From Clostridiales bacterium NK3B98 (GTDB taxonomy: Bacteria > Bacillota > Clostridia > Oscillospirales > Oscillospiraceae): 64,000 bases of DNA. The stretch covers positions 42,403 through 106,402 of the forward strand of contig ATWA01000004.1 of the NCBI GenBank assembly GCA_000421005.1, written 5' to 3'. Below are positions 39,489 through 46,866 of this stretch, one piece after another. The position numbers were made by a program, and so were the translations under genes. Positions within the stretch are counted from its first letter, which is position 1. Each line of letters opens with the position of its first letter. The notes beneath the pieces are model-generated. The model was not told the DNA's origin, ran no database searches, and saw nothing but the letters and a program-made list of their open reading frames with translations.

Positions 39489-40309
39489 TACATGACCCCC
39501 TCCATCTCAGATTCGTCGAAGCTGGAGGTGAAGCTCATGAACACCAGAACAATCACCATCAGCACCAGACTCATGGCGGAGCCCAGATTCAGGTTGTAGG
39601 AGTTGCCTAAGAATTGCAGCTCGATCAAATCGCCAATGAGCAGGTTGGAGCCGCCGCCCAGCATACGGGAGATGATAAAGGTGGACACCGAGGGGACAAA
39701 CACCATGGTGATGCCCGTGGCGATGCCGGGAGCGGACAGGGGAATCAGAATTTTGACCAGCGTGTGCAGGGTATTGCACCCCAAGTCCTGCGCCGCCTCG
39801 ATGATGGAGTCGTCAATCTTGGTCATGGCGGTGTACAGGGGGAGAATCATATAGGGCAGGTAGTTGTACACCATGCCCAGCACCACAGCGCCGGCGGTGT
39901 TAATCATTTGCAGCGGCCCGATGCCGAACATCCCCAGAAACCGGTTGATCAGACCGTTGTTTTCCAGCAGAGTCATCCATGCGTAGGTGCGAAGCAGAAA
40001 GTTCATCCACATGGGCAGCATCACCAGCATGAGCATAATGTGCTGCTTGTTCACCCGGAGACGGGACAGGGAATAGCCCACCGGGAAGGCCATGATAAGG
40101 CAGATCACCGTGGCCTCCGCCGCCAGAATCAGACTGCGGGCAAAGACGGAGGAATAGCGGCCGATCTGGGCCATATTGTCCAGCGTAAAGCTGCCCTTCG
40201 CTCCGGTGAGGGCGAAGTAGATCACGATAAACAGGGGGACGACGATAAACACGCCCATCCACACCAGATAGGGCGCAGCCGCCCACCGGGAGGTCTTGGA
40301 CTTGAGCAT
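39488..40309 (-). CDS. potB: Polyamine ABC transporter permease
   Basis: This 273-residue permease has the binding-protein-dependent permease loop 'EAAQDLGCNTLHTLVKILIP' and six membrane segments. ATG 40309 is chosen; the frame continues upstream into potA but without a start signal. It lies 4 bases after the potA stop. Confidence 0.93.
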   Translation of the reverse strand: MLKSKTSRWAAAPYLVWMGVFIVVPLFIVIYFALTGAKGSFTLDNMAQIGRYSSVFARSLILAAEATVICLIMAFPVGYSLSRLRVNKQHIMLMLVMLPMWMNFLLRTYAWMTLLENNGLINRFLGMFGIGPLQMINTAGAVVLGMVYNYLPYMILPLYTAMTKIDDSIIEAAQDLGCNTLHTLVKILIPLSAPGIATGITMVFVPSVSTFIISRMLGGGSNLLIGDLIELQFLGNSYNLNLGSAMSLVLMVIVLVFMSFTSSFDESEMEGVM

Positions 40310-40313
40310 GGCG

Positions 40314-41366
40314 TCACACCTCCGTCCGGCGCATGATGTGGATCTCGTCCGGGCCAATGTTCAGACCCACCATCTCCCCCGGCTTGCTGGCCTGGGTGGA
40401 GTGGACAATCCAGTCATACCCCTCCATATCCACGTGCATCTCAAAGTGAACCCCCTTGAAGATCACGTCCTTCACCCGCCCGATGAGTGCGCCCCGCTCC
40501 GGGGTGGTGATCTCCACGTCCTCAGGACGGATGACCACCTGCACGCTCTCGTCGTGCTGGAAGCCCTTGTCCACGCAGCGGAACTCGTTGCCCCCAAAGG
40601 CCACCAGATAGTCCTTGAGCATCACGCCGTCGATGATGTTGGAGTCACCGATGAACCGGGCCACAAAGGCGTTGCAGGGTTCGTTGTAGATGTCCTCCGG
40701 TGTGCCAATCTGCTGGATTTTGCCTCCGTTCATCACCACCACGGTGTCCGACATGGTCAGGGCTTCCTCCTGATCGTGGGTGACGTAGATAAAGGTGATT
40801 TTCAGCTCCCGCTGCAGCCGCTTCAGCTCCAACTGCATCTGCTTGCGCAGCTTCAAATCCAGCGCGCCCAGCGGCTCGTCCAGCAGCAGCACCCTCGGCT
40901 CGTTCACCAGCGAGCGGGCAATGGCCACACGCTGCTGCTGTCCGCCGGAGAGCTGGTTGATGTTCCGCCGCTCAAAGCCCTTCAGACCCACCGTGGAGAG
41001 CATATTCAGCACCTTGGACTGAATCTCCGGCTCGGGCAGCTTTTTCAGCCGCAGAGCAAAGGCCACGTTCTCAAACACGTTCAGATGAGGGAACAGGGCG
41101 TACTTCTGGAACACCGTGTTCACATGGCGCTTGTAGGGCGGCAGGTCGGCAATGTCCTTGCCGTCAAAAAAGACATTGCCGGATTTTGGCGTGATAAAGC
41201 CGGCAATCACCCGGAGCGTGGTGGTCTTTCCGCAGCCGGACGGGCCAAGAAAGGTCACAAACTCCTTGTCGTGAATGTCCAGCGAAAGGCCGTCCAGGAC
41301 CTTTTCCCCGTCAAACTCCACTACAATGTCCTTCAATGATACGATCAGATTCTCTTCTTTCATCAT
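40314..41366 (-). CDS. potA: Polyamine ABC transporter ATPase
   Basis: This 350-residue ATPase has Walker A '[16 protein letters not shown]', signature '[16 protein letters not shown]', Walker B '[16 protein letters not shown]' and H-loop '[12 protein letters not shown]', followed by a TOBE domain. It powers the PotBCD importer. ATG 41366 follows AAAGGGGG; the same frame extends 20 codons further upstream to an ATG at 41426, which could make a longer form. It is the first gene of potABCD. Confidence 0.93.
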   Translation of the reverse strand: MMKEENLIVSLKDIVVEFDGEKVLDGLSLDIHDKEFVTFLGPSGCGKTTTLRVIAGFITPKSGNVFFDGKDIADLPPYKRHVNTVFQKYALFPHLNVFENVAFALRLKKLPEPEIQSKVLNMLSTVGLKGFERRNINQLSGGQQQRVAIARSLVNEPRVLLLDEPLGALDLKLRKQMQLELKRLQRELKITFIYVTHDQEEALTMSDTVVVMNGGKIQQIGTPEDIYNEPCNAFVARFIGDSNIIDGVMLKDYLVAFGGNEFRCVDKGFQHDESVQVVIRPEDVEITTPERGALIGRVKDVIFKGVHFEMHVDMEGYDWIVHSTQASKPGEMVGLNIGPDEIHIMRRTEV

Positions 41367-41601
41367 GCATCCCCCTTTGCGGATATTTCCCGTGGAGGAA
41401 TGAGAACGATTCCGGGTACCTGCCATGCTCGGTCAGGCTCCCACCTTCCTTCTTGTTTTTCATTCCAGCGGGTCAGCGCCAATTATTCTGCCCCGCAAAG
41501 GTTTGTTACACCGCCGGATCCGGCAGCTACAGCAGAACATACAACGCCAATGTGTCAGGGCAGAGAGTGAAATTTGCCCTTAGATGCAACACATGGGATT
41601 C

Positions 41602-41629
41602 ATTATACCGTTTACCGCCCCCCTGTCAA
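41602..41629 (-). promoter_or_regulatory. Sigma-A promoter of potABCD
   Basis: On the minus strand TTGACA (41629-41624), a 16-base spacer and TATAAT (41607-41602): both boxes are consensus. Confidence 0.85.
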
Positions 41630-41762
41630 GACAGTGGGACGATTTTTGTCAAAAGTGTGAGCAAAACTGGAAAAAGCAGGGAGGTGTTTGGCTCGGAGCC
41701 ATATATAAATGACGGATTTGAAAAAAATCCGCTCTCCCACTAGGAATTTCACCGATCTATGG

Positions 41763-41768
41763 TATAAT
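41763..41768 (+). promoter_or_regulatory. Probable -10 box of the flavodiiron gene
   Basis: TATAAT stands 48 bases before the start codon. No clear -35 box is seen 16-18 bases upstream. Confidence 0.5.
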
Positions 41769-41815
41769 ACTGGGGACGATACAGGGCATCAGCCCTACGG
41801 AAATGAGGTAACCCT

Positions 41816-42973
41816 ATGGAAGTTTCAAAGGATATTCGCTACATTGGCGTCAATGACCACGACATTGACCTGTTTGAGGGACAGTACGACGTGCCTCTGG
41901 GCATGGCCTACAACTCTTATGTGATTCTGGACGAGAAGATTGCCGTGATGGACTCGGTGGACGCCCGCTTCGGCGCTCAGTGGATGGACAATCTCTCCGC
42001 CGCACTGGATGGCCGCAAGCCGGATTATCTGGTGGTGCAGCACATGGAGCCGGATCACTCTGCCAACATTGTCACCTTTATGAACGCCTACCCGGAGGCG
42101 CAGGTCGTCTCCTCCGCCAAAGCCTTCACCATGATGCAGCAGTTCTTCGGCACTGCTTTTGAGGGTCGTCAGGTGGTGGTGAAGGAGGGCTCCACTCTGG
42201 AGCTGGGCAAGCACACCCTCAGCTTCATCGGCGCTCCCATGGTACACTGGCCGGAGGTTGTGATGACCTATGACAGCGCCGACAAGGTGCTGTTCTCCGC
42301 CGACGGCTTTGGTAAGTTTGGCGCCAACGACGTGGAAGACCCCGAGGGCTGGGACTGCGAAGCCCGCCGGTACTACTTCGGCATTGTAGGCAAGTACGGC
42401 GGTCCTGTGCAGACCGTGCTGAAAAAGGCCGCCAAGCTGGACATTCAGACCATCTGCCCCCTCCACGGTCCGGTGCTGTCCGGTGATCTCAGCCACTATC
42501 TGAACCAGTACAACACCTGGTCCTCCTACCAGAGCGAAGACAAGGGAGTTACCATCGCCTGCTGCTCCGTCTATGGTCATACCATGGAGGCCGCCCGTCT
42601 GCTGAAGGAGCAGCTGGAGGCAAAGGGCGTGGTGGCAAAGCTCCATGATCTCGCCCGGGACGATATGGCCGAGGCAGTAGAGGACGCCTTCCGCTATGAC
42701 CGTCTGGTGCTGGCCGCCACCACCTACAACGCCGACGTGTTCCCCTTTATGCGCACCTTTATTGAGCATCTCACCGAGCGTGCCTACCAGAACCGCCGGG
42801 TGGCGCTGGTGGAAAACGGCTCCTGGGCTCCCACTGCCGCCAAGGTGATGACCAAGCTGCTGGAGGGCAGCAAAAATCTCACCTTTGCTCAGACTACCGT
42901 CACCGTCAAGGGCGGGCTCAGTGACGAAAGCCGTGCCCAGATTGCCGCACTGGCAGAAGAATTTGCAAATTGA
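41816..42973 (+). CDS. Flavodiiron protein (FprA type)
   Basis: This 385-residue protein has an N-terminal metallo-beta-lactamase domain with diiron ligands in 'VVQHMEPDHSAN', 'MVHWPEVVMTY' and 'CPLHGPVLSGDL', and a C-terminal flavodoxin domain ('IACCSVYGHTMEAARLL', 'ALVENGSWAPTAAK'). Such proteins reduce oxygen to water or nitric oxide to nitrous oxide, protecting anaerobes. There is no rubredoxin domain, so electrons must come from a separate rubredoxin or flavin partner. A terminator follows. Confidence 0.94.
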   Translation: MEVSKDIRYIGVNDHDIDLFEGQYDVPLGMAYNSYVILDEKIAVMDSVDARFGAQWMDNLSAALDGRKPDYLVVQHMEPDHSANIVTFMNAYPEAQVVSSAKAFTMMQQFFGTAFEGRQVVVKEGSTLELGKHTLSFIGAPMVHWPEVVMTYDSADKVLFSADGFGKFGANDVEDPEGWDCEARRYYFGIVGKYGGPVQTVLKKAAKLDIQTICPLHGPVLSGDLSHYLNQYNTWSSYQSEDKGVTIACCSVYGHTMEAARLLKEQLEAKGVVAKLHDLARDDMAEAVEDAFRYDRLVLAATTYNADVFPFMRTFIEHLTERAYQNRRVALVENGSWAPTAAKVMTKLLEGSKNLTFAQTTVTVKGGLSDESRAQIAALAEEFAN

Positions 42974-42979
42974 ATTGAG

Positions 42980-43008
42980 AAAGCAGGGCCTTGTGCCCTG
43001 CTTTTTTC
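42980..43008 (+). terminator. Terminator after the flavodiiron gene
   Basis: AAGCAGGGC pairs with GCCCTGCTT around CTTGT, followed by TTTT. Confidence 0.9.
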
Positions 43009-43107
43009 CATTCGTAGAAGTGTGGTCAGATTGTCAGAATTTTTCCTTGCCTTCCCCGCTTTCTGTTATGGATTCCTCAGAATTTTACAAAATGGACACA
43101 CTTTCTA

Positions 43108-43135
43108 TTGACTTTCCCCCTGTTTCCTGTAAACT
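43108..43135 (+). promoter_or_regulatory. Sigma-A promoter of the NCS2 permease gene
   Basis: TTGACT (43108-43113), a 16-base spacer and TAAACT (43130-43135). No purine riboswitch is recognised in the short leader. Confidence 0.65.
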
Positions 43136-43175
43136 TACCCTTTGGAAAATAAAATAGAGAGAGGATGACTGTTCT

Positions 43176-44492
43176 ATGACCGAGAAAGAATACATCATAC
43201 CCGAAGAGGGTCTGCGGGATGCCAGTCAGCTTGGCACGGCAAAGATGCTGCTGCTGGGTCTACAGCACACCTTCGCCATGTTCGGCGCAACCGTCCTTGT
43301 CCCCCTGCTCACCGGACTGAGCGTGTCCACCACCCTGCTGATGGCTGGTTTGGGCACCCTGCTGTTCCACTTTTTGACCAAGGGCAAGGTTCCGGCGTTT
43401 CTTGGCTCCTCCTTCGCCTTTCTGGGCGGCTATGCCGCTGTGGCTCCCCTGATTGACGGACAGCCCAACACCGAAATGCTCCCCTATGCCTGCGGCGGCG
43501 TGGTGGTGTCCGGTCTGCTGTATCTGATTGTGGCAGCCCTGATTAAGGCAGTGGGCGTGAAGAAGGTCATGCGGTTCTTCCCCCCTGTGGTCACCGGCCC
43601 CATTATCATCGCCATCGGCCTGATTCTCGCCCCCAGCGCCATTTCCAACTGCCAGACCAATTGGCCCATTGCGCTGCTGGCGCTGGCTACTGTCATTGTG
43701 GTCAACATCTGGGGCAAGGGCATGATTAAGATTATCCCCATTATGATGGGCATTATCGTCTCCTATGTGGCCGCTCTGCTCACCGGGTGCGTGGATTTCT
43801 CCGGTGTACAGGCTACCCTCTCTCAGGGCTTTATGGGCGGCGTGGTAGCCATTCCGCTGGACCCGGACTGCTTCGCCAAGTTTGACATCTCTGCCATCCT
43901 CACCATTGCCCCGCTGGCACTGGCCACCATGATGGAGCACGTTGGCGACATCTCCGCCATCGGCGCTACCGTGGGCGAGAACTACATCAAGGAGCCCGGC
44001 CTGCACCGCACCCTCATGGGTGACGGACTTGCCACCATTCTGGCCTCTTTCTTCGGCGGCCCCGCCAACACCACCTACGGTGAGAACACCGGCGTTCTGG
44101 CCCTGAGCCGGGTCTATGACCCCGCTGTGGTTCGGATTGCCGCCGCTGTGGCTGTGATTCTCTCCTTCTTCCCGGCAGTTTCCGCTGTCATCCGCTCCAT
44201 TCCCGCAGCGGTCATCGGCGGCGTGTCCCTCATCCTCTACGGCATGATCTCCGCCATTGGCGTGCGTAACGTGGTGGAGCATCAGGTGGACTTCACCAAG
44301 AGCCGCAACCTGATTATCGCAGCCGTCATTCTGGTGTCCGCTCTGGGCTTCAACTTCTCCGAGGGCGGCGGCATCTCCTTCACCGTGATGGATACCACCA
44401 TCACCCTCTCCGGTCTGGCCATTGCCTCCCTGTCCGGCATTATCCTCAACGCCGTACTCCCCGGCAACGACTACGACTTCGACGCAGAGTAA
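43176..44492 (+). CDS. Uracil/xanthine permease (NCS2 family)
   Basis: This 438-residue polytopic protein matches the UraA-type permeases: 'QHTFAMFGATVLVPLLTGL' at the N-terminus, 'FLGSSFAFLGG', 'FGGPANTTYGENTGVLALS' and 'AVIGGVSLILYGMISAIG'. These carry uracil or related bases with protons. The Glu in 'MEHVGDISAIG' and the 'NTTYGEN' motif favour uracil, but purines are possible. The gene stands alone between a promoter and a terminator. Confidence 0.9.
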   Translation: MTEKEYIIPEEGLRDASQLGTAKMLLLGLQHTFAMFGATVLVPLLTGLSVSTTLLMAGLGTLLFHFLTKGKVPAFLGSSFAFLGGYAAVAPLIDGQPNTEMLPYACGGVVVSGLLYLIVAALIKAVGVKKVMRFFPPVVTGPIIIAIGLILAPSAISNCQTNWPIALLALATVIVVNIWGKGMIKIIPIMMGIIVSYVAALLTGCVDFSGVQATLSQGFMGGVVAIPLDPDCFAKFDISAILTIAPLALATMMEHVGDISAIGATVGENYIKEPGLHRTLMGDGLATILASFFGGPANTTYGENTGVLALSRVYDPAVVRIAAAVAVILSFFPAVSAVIRSIPAAVIGGVSLILYGMISAIGVRNVVEHQVDFTKSRNLIIAAVILVSALGFNFSEGGGISFTVMDTTITLSGLAIASLSGIILNAVLPGNDYDFDAE

Positions 44493-44505
44493 TCCTTCAC
44501 AAAAC

Positions 44506-44540
44506 AGCCGTCTCCGATCCCTCGGAGACGGCTTCTTTTT
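44506..44540 (+). terminator. Terminator after the permease gene
   Basis: AGCCGTCTCCGA (44506-44517) pairs perfectly with TCGGAGACGGCT (44522-44533), followed by TCTTTTT. Confidence 0.92.
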
Positions 44541-44737
44541 GCCATTTGAAAAAAACGTCAATAGAATCGTATGATTCAGCCCATCTTTTAGTGATTCCGC
44601 CCGGTATAAAAGTGAACATTTTGTGTTTTTACCCTCTTCTTATAGGAACGTGTTCAACAGAAAGCATCAAAAACACAAGGTTGCATCGGTGATTATGGCA
44701 ACATTTTGTAAACATCACCGAAGTTTTTCCAAAAGTA

Positions 44738-44766
44738 TTGACCCCGGTGAAAGAGTCTGCTATAAT
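44738..44766 (+). promoter_or_regulatory. Strong sigma-A promoter of a 55-residue protein
   Basis: TTGACC (44738-44743), a 17-base spacer with TGC before the -10, and TATAAT (44761-44766). It leaves a leader of about 80 bases with small hairpins such as ATCGAC/GTCGAT. The rest of 44541-44737 shows nothing I recognise. Confidence 0.8.
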
Positions 44767-44853
44767 CCAGAGCATCGACAGAGAGGTCGATCCGCATGGC
44801 ACACCTGCCTGCGGCAACACAGTATGGTCATATCAGTAAAAGGAGTGAGTTCC

Positions 44854-45021
44854 ATGACCGACGCAGAGATGATTAGAGCCTTGCGGCAGGCAGGGCTTGC
44901 AGAGATGGCCGACAGATTTGAGGAAAACACCAAGAACCTGAAGGCATACAAGCTGGCATACAAGTCCGCCTCCACCAAGCTGAACCGTTTTAAGCAGATT
45001 CAGTTGAAGAAGTCTTGGTAA
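44854..45021 (+). CDS. Small 55-residue protein of unknown function
   Basis: I do not recognise this protein. Its N-terminal half is acidic and helical ('MTDAEMIRALRQAGLAEMAD', 'FEENTKNLKAY'); the C-terminal half is strongly basic ('KLAYKSASTKLNRFKQIQLK'). The split charge suggests a nucleic-acid- or ribosome-binding role, or oligomers, but this is a guess. AAAGGAG (44838-44844) precedes the ATG by 9 bases and a near-consensus promoter lies upstream, so it is very probably expressed. A dense run of hairpins follows. Confidence 0.7.
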   Translation: MTDAEMIRALRQAGLAEMADRFEENTKNLKAYKLAYKSASTKLNRFKQIQLKKSW

Positions 45022-45040
45022 TATCATAAGATAACAAGCA

Positions 45041-45099
45041 TGAGCCTGTCTCAGATTGAGACAGGCTCACTCTTTCGACTTCTTGTCGAAAGAGTGAGC
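45041..45099. terminator. Two overlapping, mutually exclusive stem-loops
   Basis: Stem 1 is TGAGCCTGTCTCA (45041-45053) with TGAGACAGGCTCA (45057-45069). Stem 2 is GCTCACTCTTTCGAC (45065-45079) with GTCGAAAGAGTGAGC (45085-45099). Both are perfect and share bases 45065-45069, so only one can form at full length. The first probably ends transcription of the 55-residue gene. Confidence 0.75.
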
Positions 45100-45100
45100 G

Positions 45101-45136
45101 CCACAATGGCAACTTCTTTGGAAGTTCCCATTGTGG
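45101..45136. repeat. 16-bp stem-loop
   Basis: CCACAATGGCAACTTC pairs with GAAGTTCCCATTGTGG with one mismatch around TTTG. It is the third of five consecutive hairpins. Confidence 0.8.
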
Positions 45137-45151
45137 ATGGAATTTAACGTG

Positions 45152-45175
45152 AAGGGGGGATTCCCGTCCCCCCTT
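45152..45175. repeat. G-run/C-run stem-loop
   Basis: AAGGGGGGA pairs with TCCCCCCTT around TTCCCG. A further run of six C follows at 45182-45187 and could compete for the G run. Confidence 0.7.
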
Positions 45176-45226
45176 TACAATCCCCCCATGCGCATTGATA
45201 GGTTGCTGCGTGGGTTTGTATGCAGT

Positions 45227-45257
45227 TTGAGCCTGTCTCCGTAGGAGACAGGCTCAA
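45227..45257. terminator. Perfect 14-bp stem-loop at the end of the DUF4317 gene
   Basis: TTGAGCCTGTCTCC (45227-45240) pairs with GGAGACAGGCTCAA (45244-45257) around GTA. It shares the GAGCCTGTCTC stem with the hairpin at 45041 and lies 4 bases from the DUF4317 stop codon, so it probably terminates that gene. Confidence 0.85.
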
Positions 45258-45261
45258 CGTT

Positions 45262-46398
45262 TTATCCCTCTGTTTTCACTGACACGCTGACGCCGTTGAC
45301 CTCAATCTCTCCCTCCGTGGGAATGAGCAGGTAGGGCACACCGTCAATCACCCTTGTCTCCATCCGCTCCGCCGCCTCCGGGCTTGCCTTGATGGACACG
45401 TCGGGCAGCTTCACCTGACAGCTTTTGGTGTCCAGCAGGATGCCGGGGTCTACCATCTCGCCCTTGCCGTAGCGTTCCTCAAAGCGGCGGGAGAAGTTGT
45501 CCAGCCGCTCCTCGCTGACTCCGCACTCGTCCAGCATCAGCCGCAGCTCGTCACCGGAGACGGCGAAGTCCTCCTCCCGATGCTCCGCCTTGTGTTCCTC
45601 CGCCAGCTCCCGCACCCGCTGGGACAGGGTGGTCACCACCTCCATGCTGCACTGGTCCTCCAGTTCCTCCAGCATATCCGCAAAGCCCTGACGGTTGCTG
45701 CGCTCTGAAGGGGGGCAGTCCAGCGCAAAGACGCTGCTGACAAAGGCGGCGTTCTGCTCGTCTTCCTGACGCAGGTAGCACAGAGCGTCGTAGAGATTGG
45801 TAGCACGGTTGTCAAAGGCGGGGAACAGGAACCCCCACTGGGGCGGGGCGATGAGATAGTCCCCCACGCTGGTGTGGAACACCTTATCCTCGCTGTGATA
45901 GCCCAAACCGGGCTTTGCCTGCTTCACCGGGCAGACGGCGCAGAGAATGTGGGTGTAGACCTGATCGCCGCCTTCCAAGTCCCGCTCTCCATCGGCGTGC
46001 TTGTGGGGTACGTCGTACTGGTTGCAGGCCAGCAGAATTACATAGTTGGTCTCCAGCTTTACGGCGGAAACAATCTGCTGATAGAGGGCGGTTCTGGCTT
46101 GCTCATCGGCGCAGCGGGTTTTCACCAGCGTCATGAGACGGCCGTGGTACTCCCCTCCCGCCACCTCTGCCGTGGGAAAGGACAGGTCAAACAGGGTGCG
46201 CCCCTGTCCGCCGGAGAGTACCTTTTTCAACAGGGTATGATAGTATTCCTTCTCTTCCTCCCGCATCATGCCCACGCTCTGTTCGTAGTCGGAAATAGGC
46301 TCTCCCGCCTGATTGATGTAACAGCCGTAGACCTTGGTGATGTTGGACTTTTCCGGGTTTAATTGGCGGCGCACTTCGCCGATTTCCTTGATGGTCAT
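45262..46398 (-). CDS. DUF4317-family protein
   Basis: This 378-residue protein matches the clostridial DUF4317 family: 'TIKEIGEVRRQLNPEKSNIT' at the start, 'VYGCYINQAGEPIS', 'VYTHILCAVCPVKQAKPGL' and 'WGFLFPAFDNRATNLYDALCY'. The role of the family is unknown. No signal or membrane segment is visible. ATG 46398 follows GGAGGAAG; an ATG at 46416 is upstream of that site and less likely. Confidence 0.88.
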   Translation of the reverse strand: MTIKEIGEVRRQLNPEKSNITKVYGCYINQAGEPISDYEQSVGMMREEEKEYYHTLLKKVLSGGQGRTLFDLSFPTAEVAGGEYHGRLMTLVKTRCADEQARTALYQQIVSAVKLETNYVILLACNQYDVPHKHADGERDLEGGDQVYTHILCAVCPVKQAKPGLGYHSEDKVFHTSVGDYLIAPPQWGFLFPAFDNRATNLYDALCYLRQEDEQNAAFVSSVFALDCPPSERSNRQGFADMLEELEDQCSMEVVTTLSQRVRELAEEHKAEHREEDFAVSGDELRLMLDECGVSEERLDNFSRRFEERYGKGEMVDPGILLDTKSCQVKLPDVSIKASPEAAERMETRVIDGVPYLLIPTEGEIEVNGVSVSVKTEG

Positions 46399-46529
46399 GG
46401 ATCTTCCTCCGTTCACTTGTTCGGGGAGATAGTTTAGTCGATTTTGGGCGGAAAGTCAAATCCTCTGCATGACGTCATGAGGTACTCCCCATATCGAAGA
46501 ATATGTGTTATAATGAAAGGTAGTTGTCC

Positions 46530-46780
46530 ATTTAAGTCGGTTTTGGGGGGCTCCCCCAGTCAGCTTCGCTGACAGCCTTCCGCAGAGGTTGTGCTTCGCA
46601 CTTTATCCCTCTCGCCCTAAAACGTGCCACTGGCACGTTTTCAAGACGGGCTCACTCAAAGAGGGGGCCATTGGCAAAGACGGAAGACAAACAGGTTTCG
46701 CCAATGCCTCCCTCTTAGAGGGAGGTGGCACCGCCGTAGGCGGTGACGGAGGGAGCCGACGAAGGGAGCCTGCATTCTCT
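46530..46780. repeat. Composite palindrome-rich intergenic repeat
   Basis: Successive inverted units are GTCAGC/GCTGAC (46559-46573), GTGC/GCAC near 46591-46600, the 23-bp palindrome at 46619-46641, CATTGGC/GCCAATG (46669 and 46703), CCTCCCTCT/AGAGGGAGG (46709-46727) and CACCGCC/GGCGGTG (46730-46744). From memory, similar 'AGAGGGAGGTGGCACC...GACGGAGGGAG' sequences are scattered between genes in clostridial genomes; whether this one is multicopy here cannot be seen from one window. Confidence 0.6.
46619..46641. repeat. Perfect 23-bp palindrome with ACT loop
   Basis: AAAACGTGCC and GGCACGTTTT flank ACT. The layout equals that of the core of the palindrome at 573-595 (AAAATATGCC, AGT, GGCATATTTT). 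Confidence 0.85.
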
Positions 46781-46866
46781 TACTGATTTATCTGGATAAG
46801 CAGTTAATAAAAAATCAGCAAACAAGAGGGGCTGTCCCCCGATTCTCCCGAAAGGAGCAACTTCCC

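Larger units (their letters stand above)
41367..41815. other. Divergent intergenic region with a long pot leader
   Basis: This 449-base region carries the pot promoter (41602-41629), giving a leader of about 230 bases before potA, and the -10 box of the flavodiiron gene at 41763-41768. The leader contains a perfect GCCGGATCCGGC palindrome (41513-41524) and an in-frame upstream ATG at 41426. I recognise no known riboswitch. Confidence 0.55.
46417..46866. other. Intergenic region with a hairpin-rich repeat
   Basis: This 450-base region lies between DUF4317 (reading left) and tex (reading right). A possible -10 box TATAAT is at 46509-46514. From about 46530 to 46780 it is packed with short inverted repeats, listed separately. 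No gene is visible. Confidence 0.6.

Noticed and set aside
43009..43175. Purine riboswitch before the uracil/xanthine permease
   Set aside because: The conserved loop sequences of the purine aptamer are absent and the leader after the promoter is only about 35 bases.
45041..45257. Hairpin cluster as tRNA genes or a known riboswitch
   Set aside because: No cloverleaf with T-loop sequence and no riboswitch core I know is present; the stems are long and simple.
46469..46478. Palindrome ATGACGTCAT as an operator
   Set aside because: Ten bases are short enough to occur by chance and no promoter box overlaps it.
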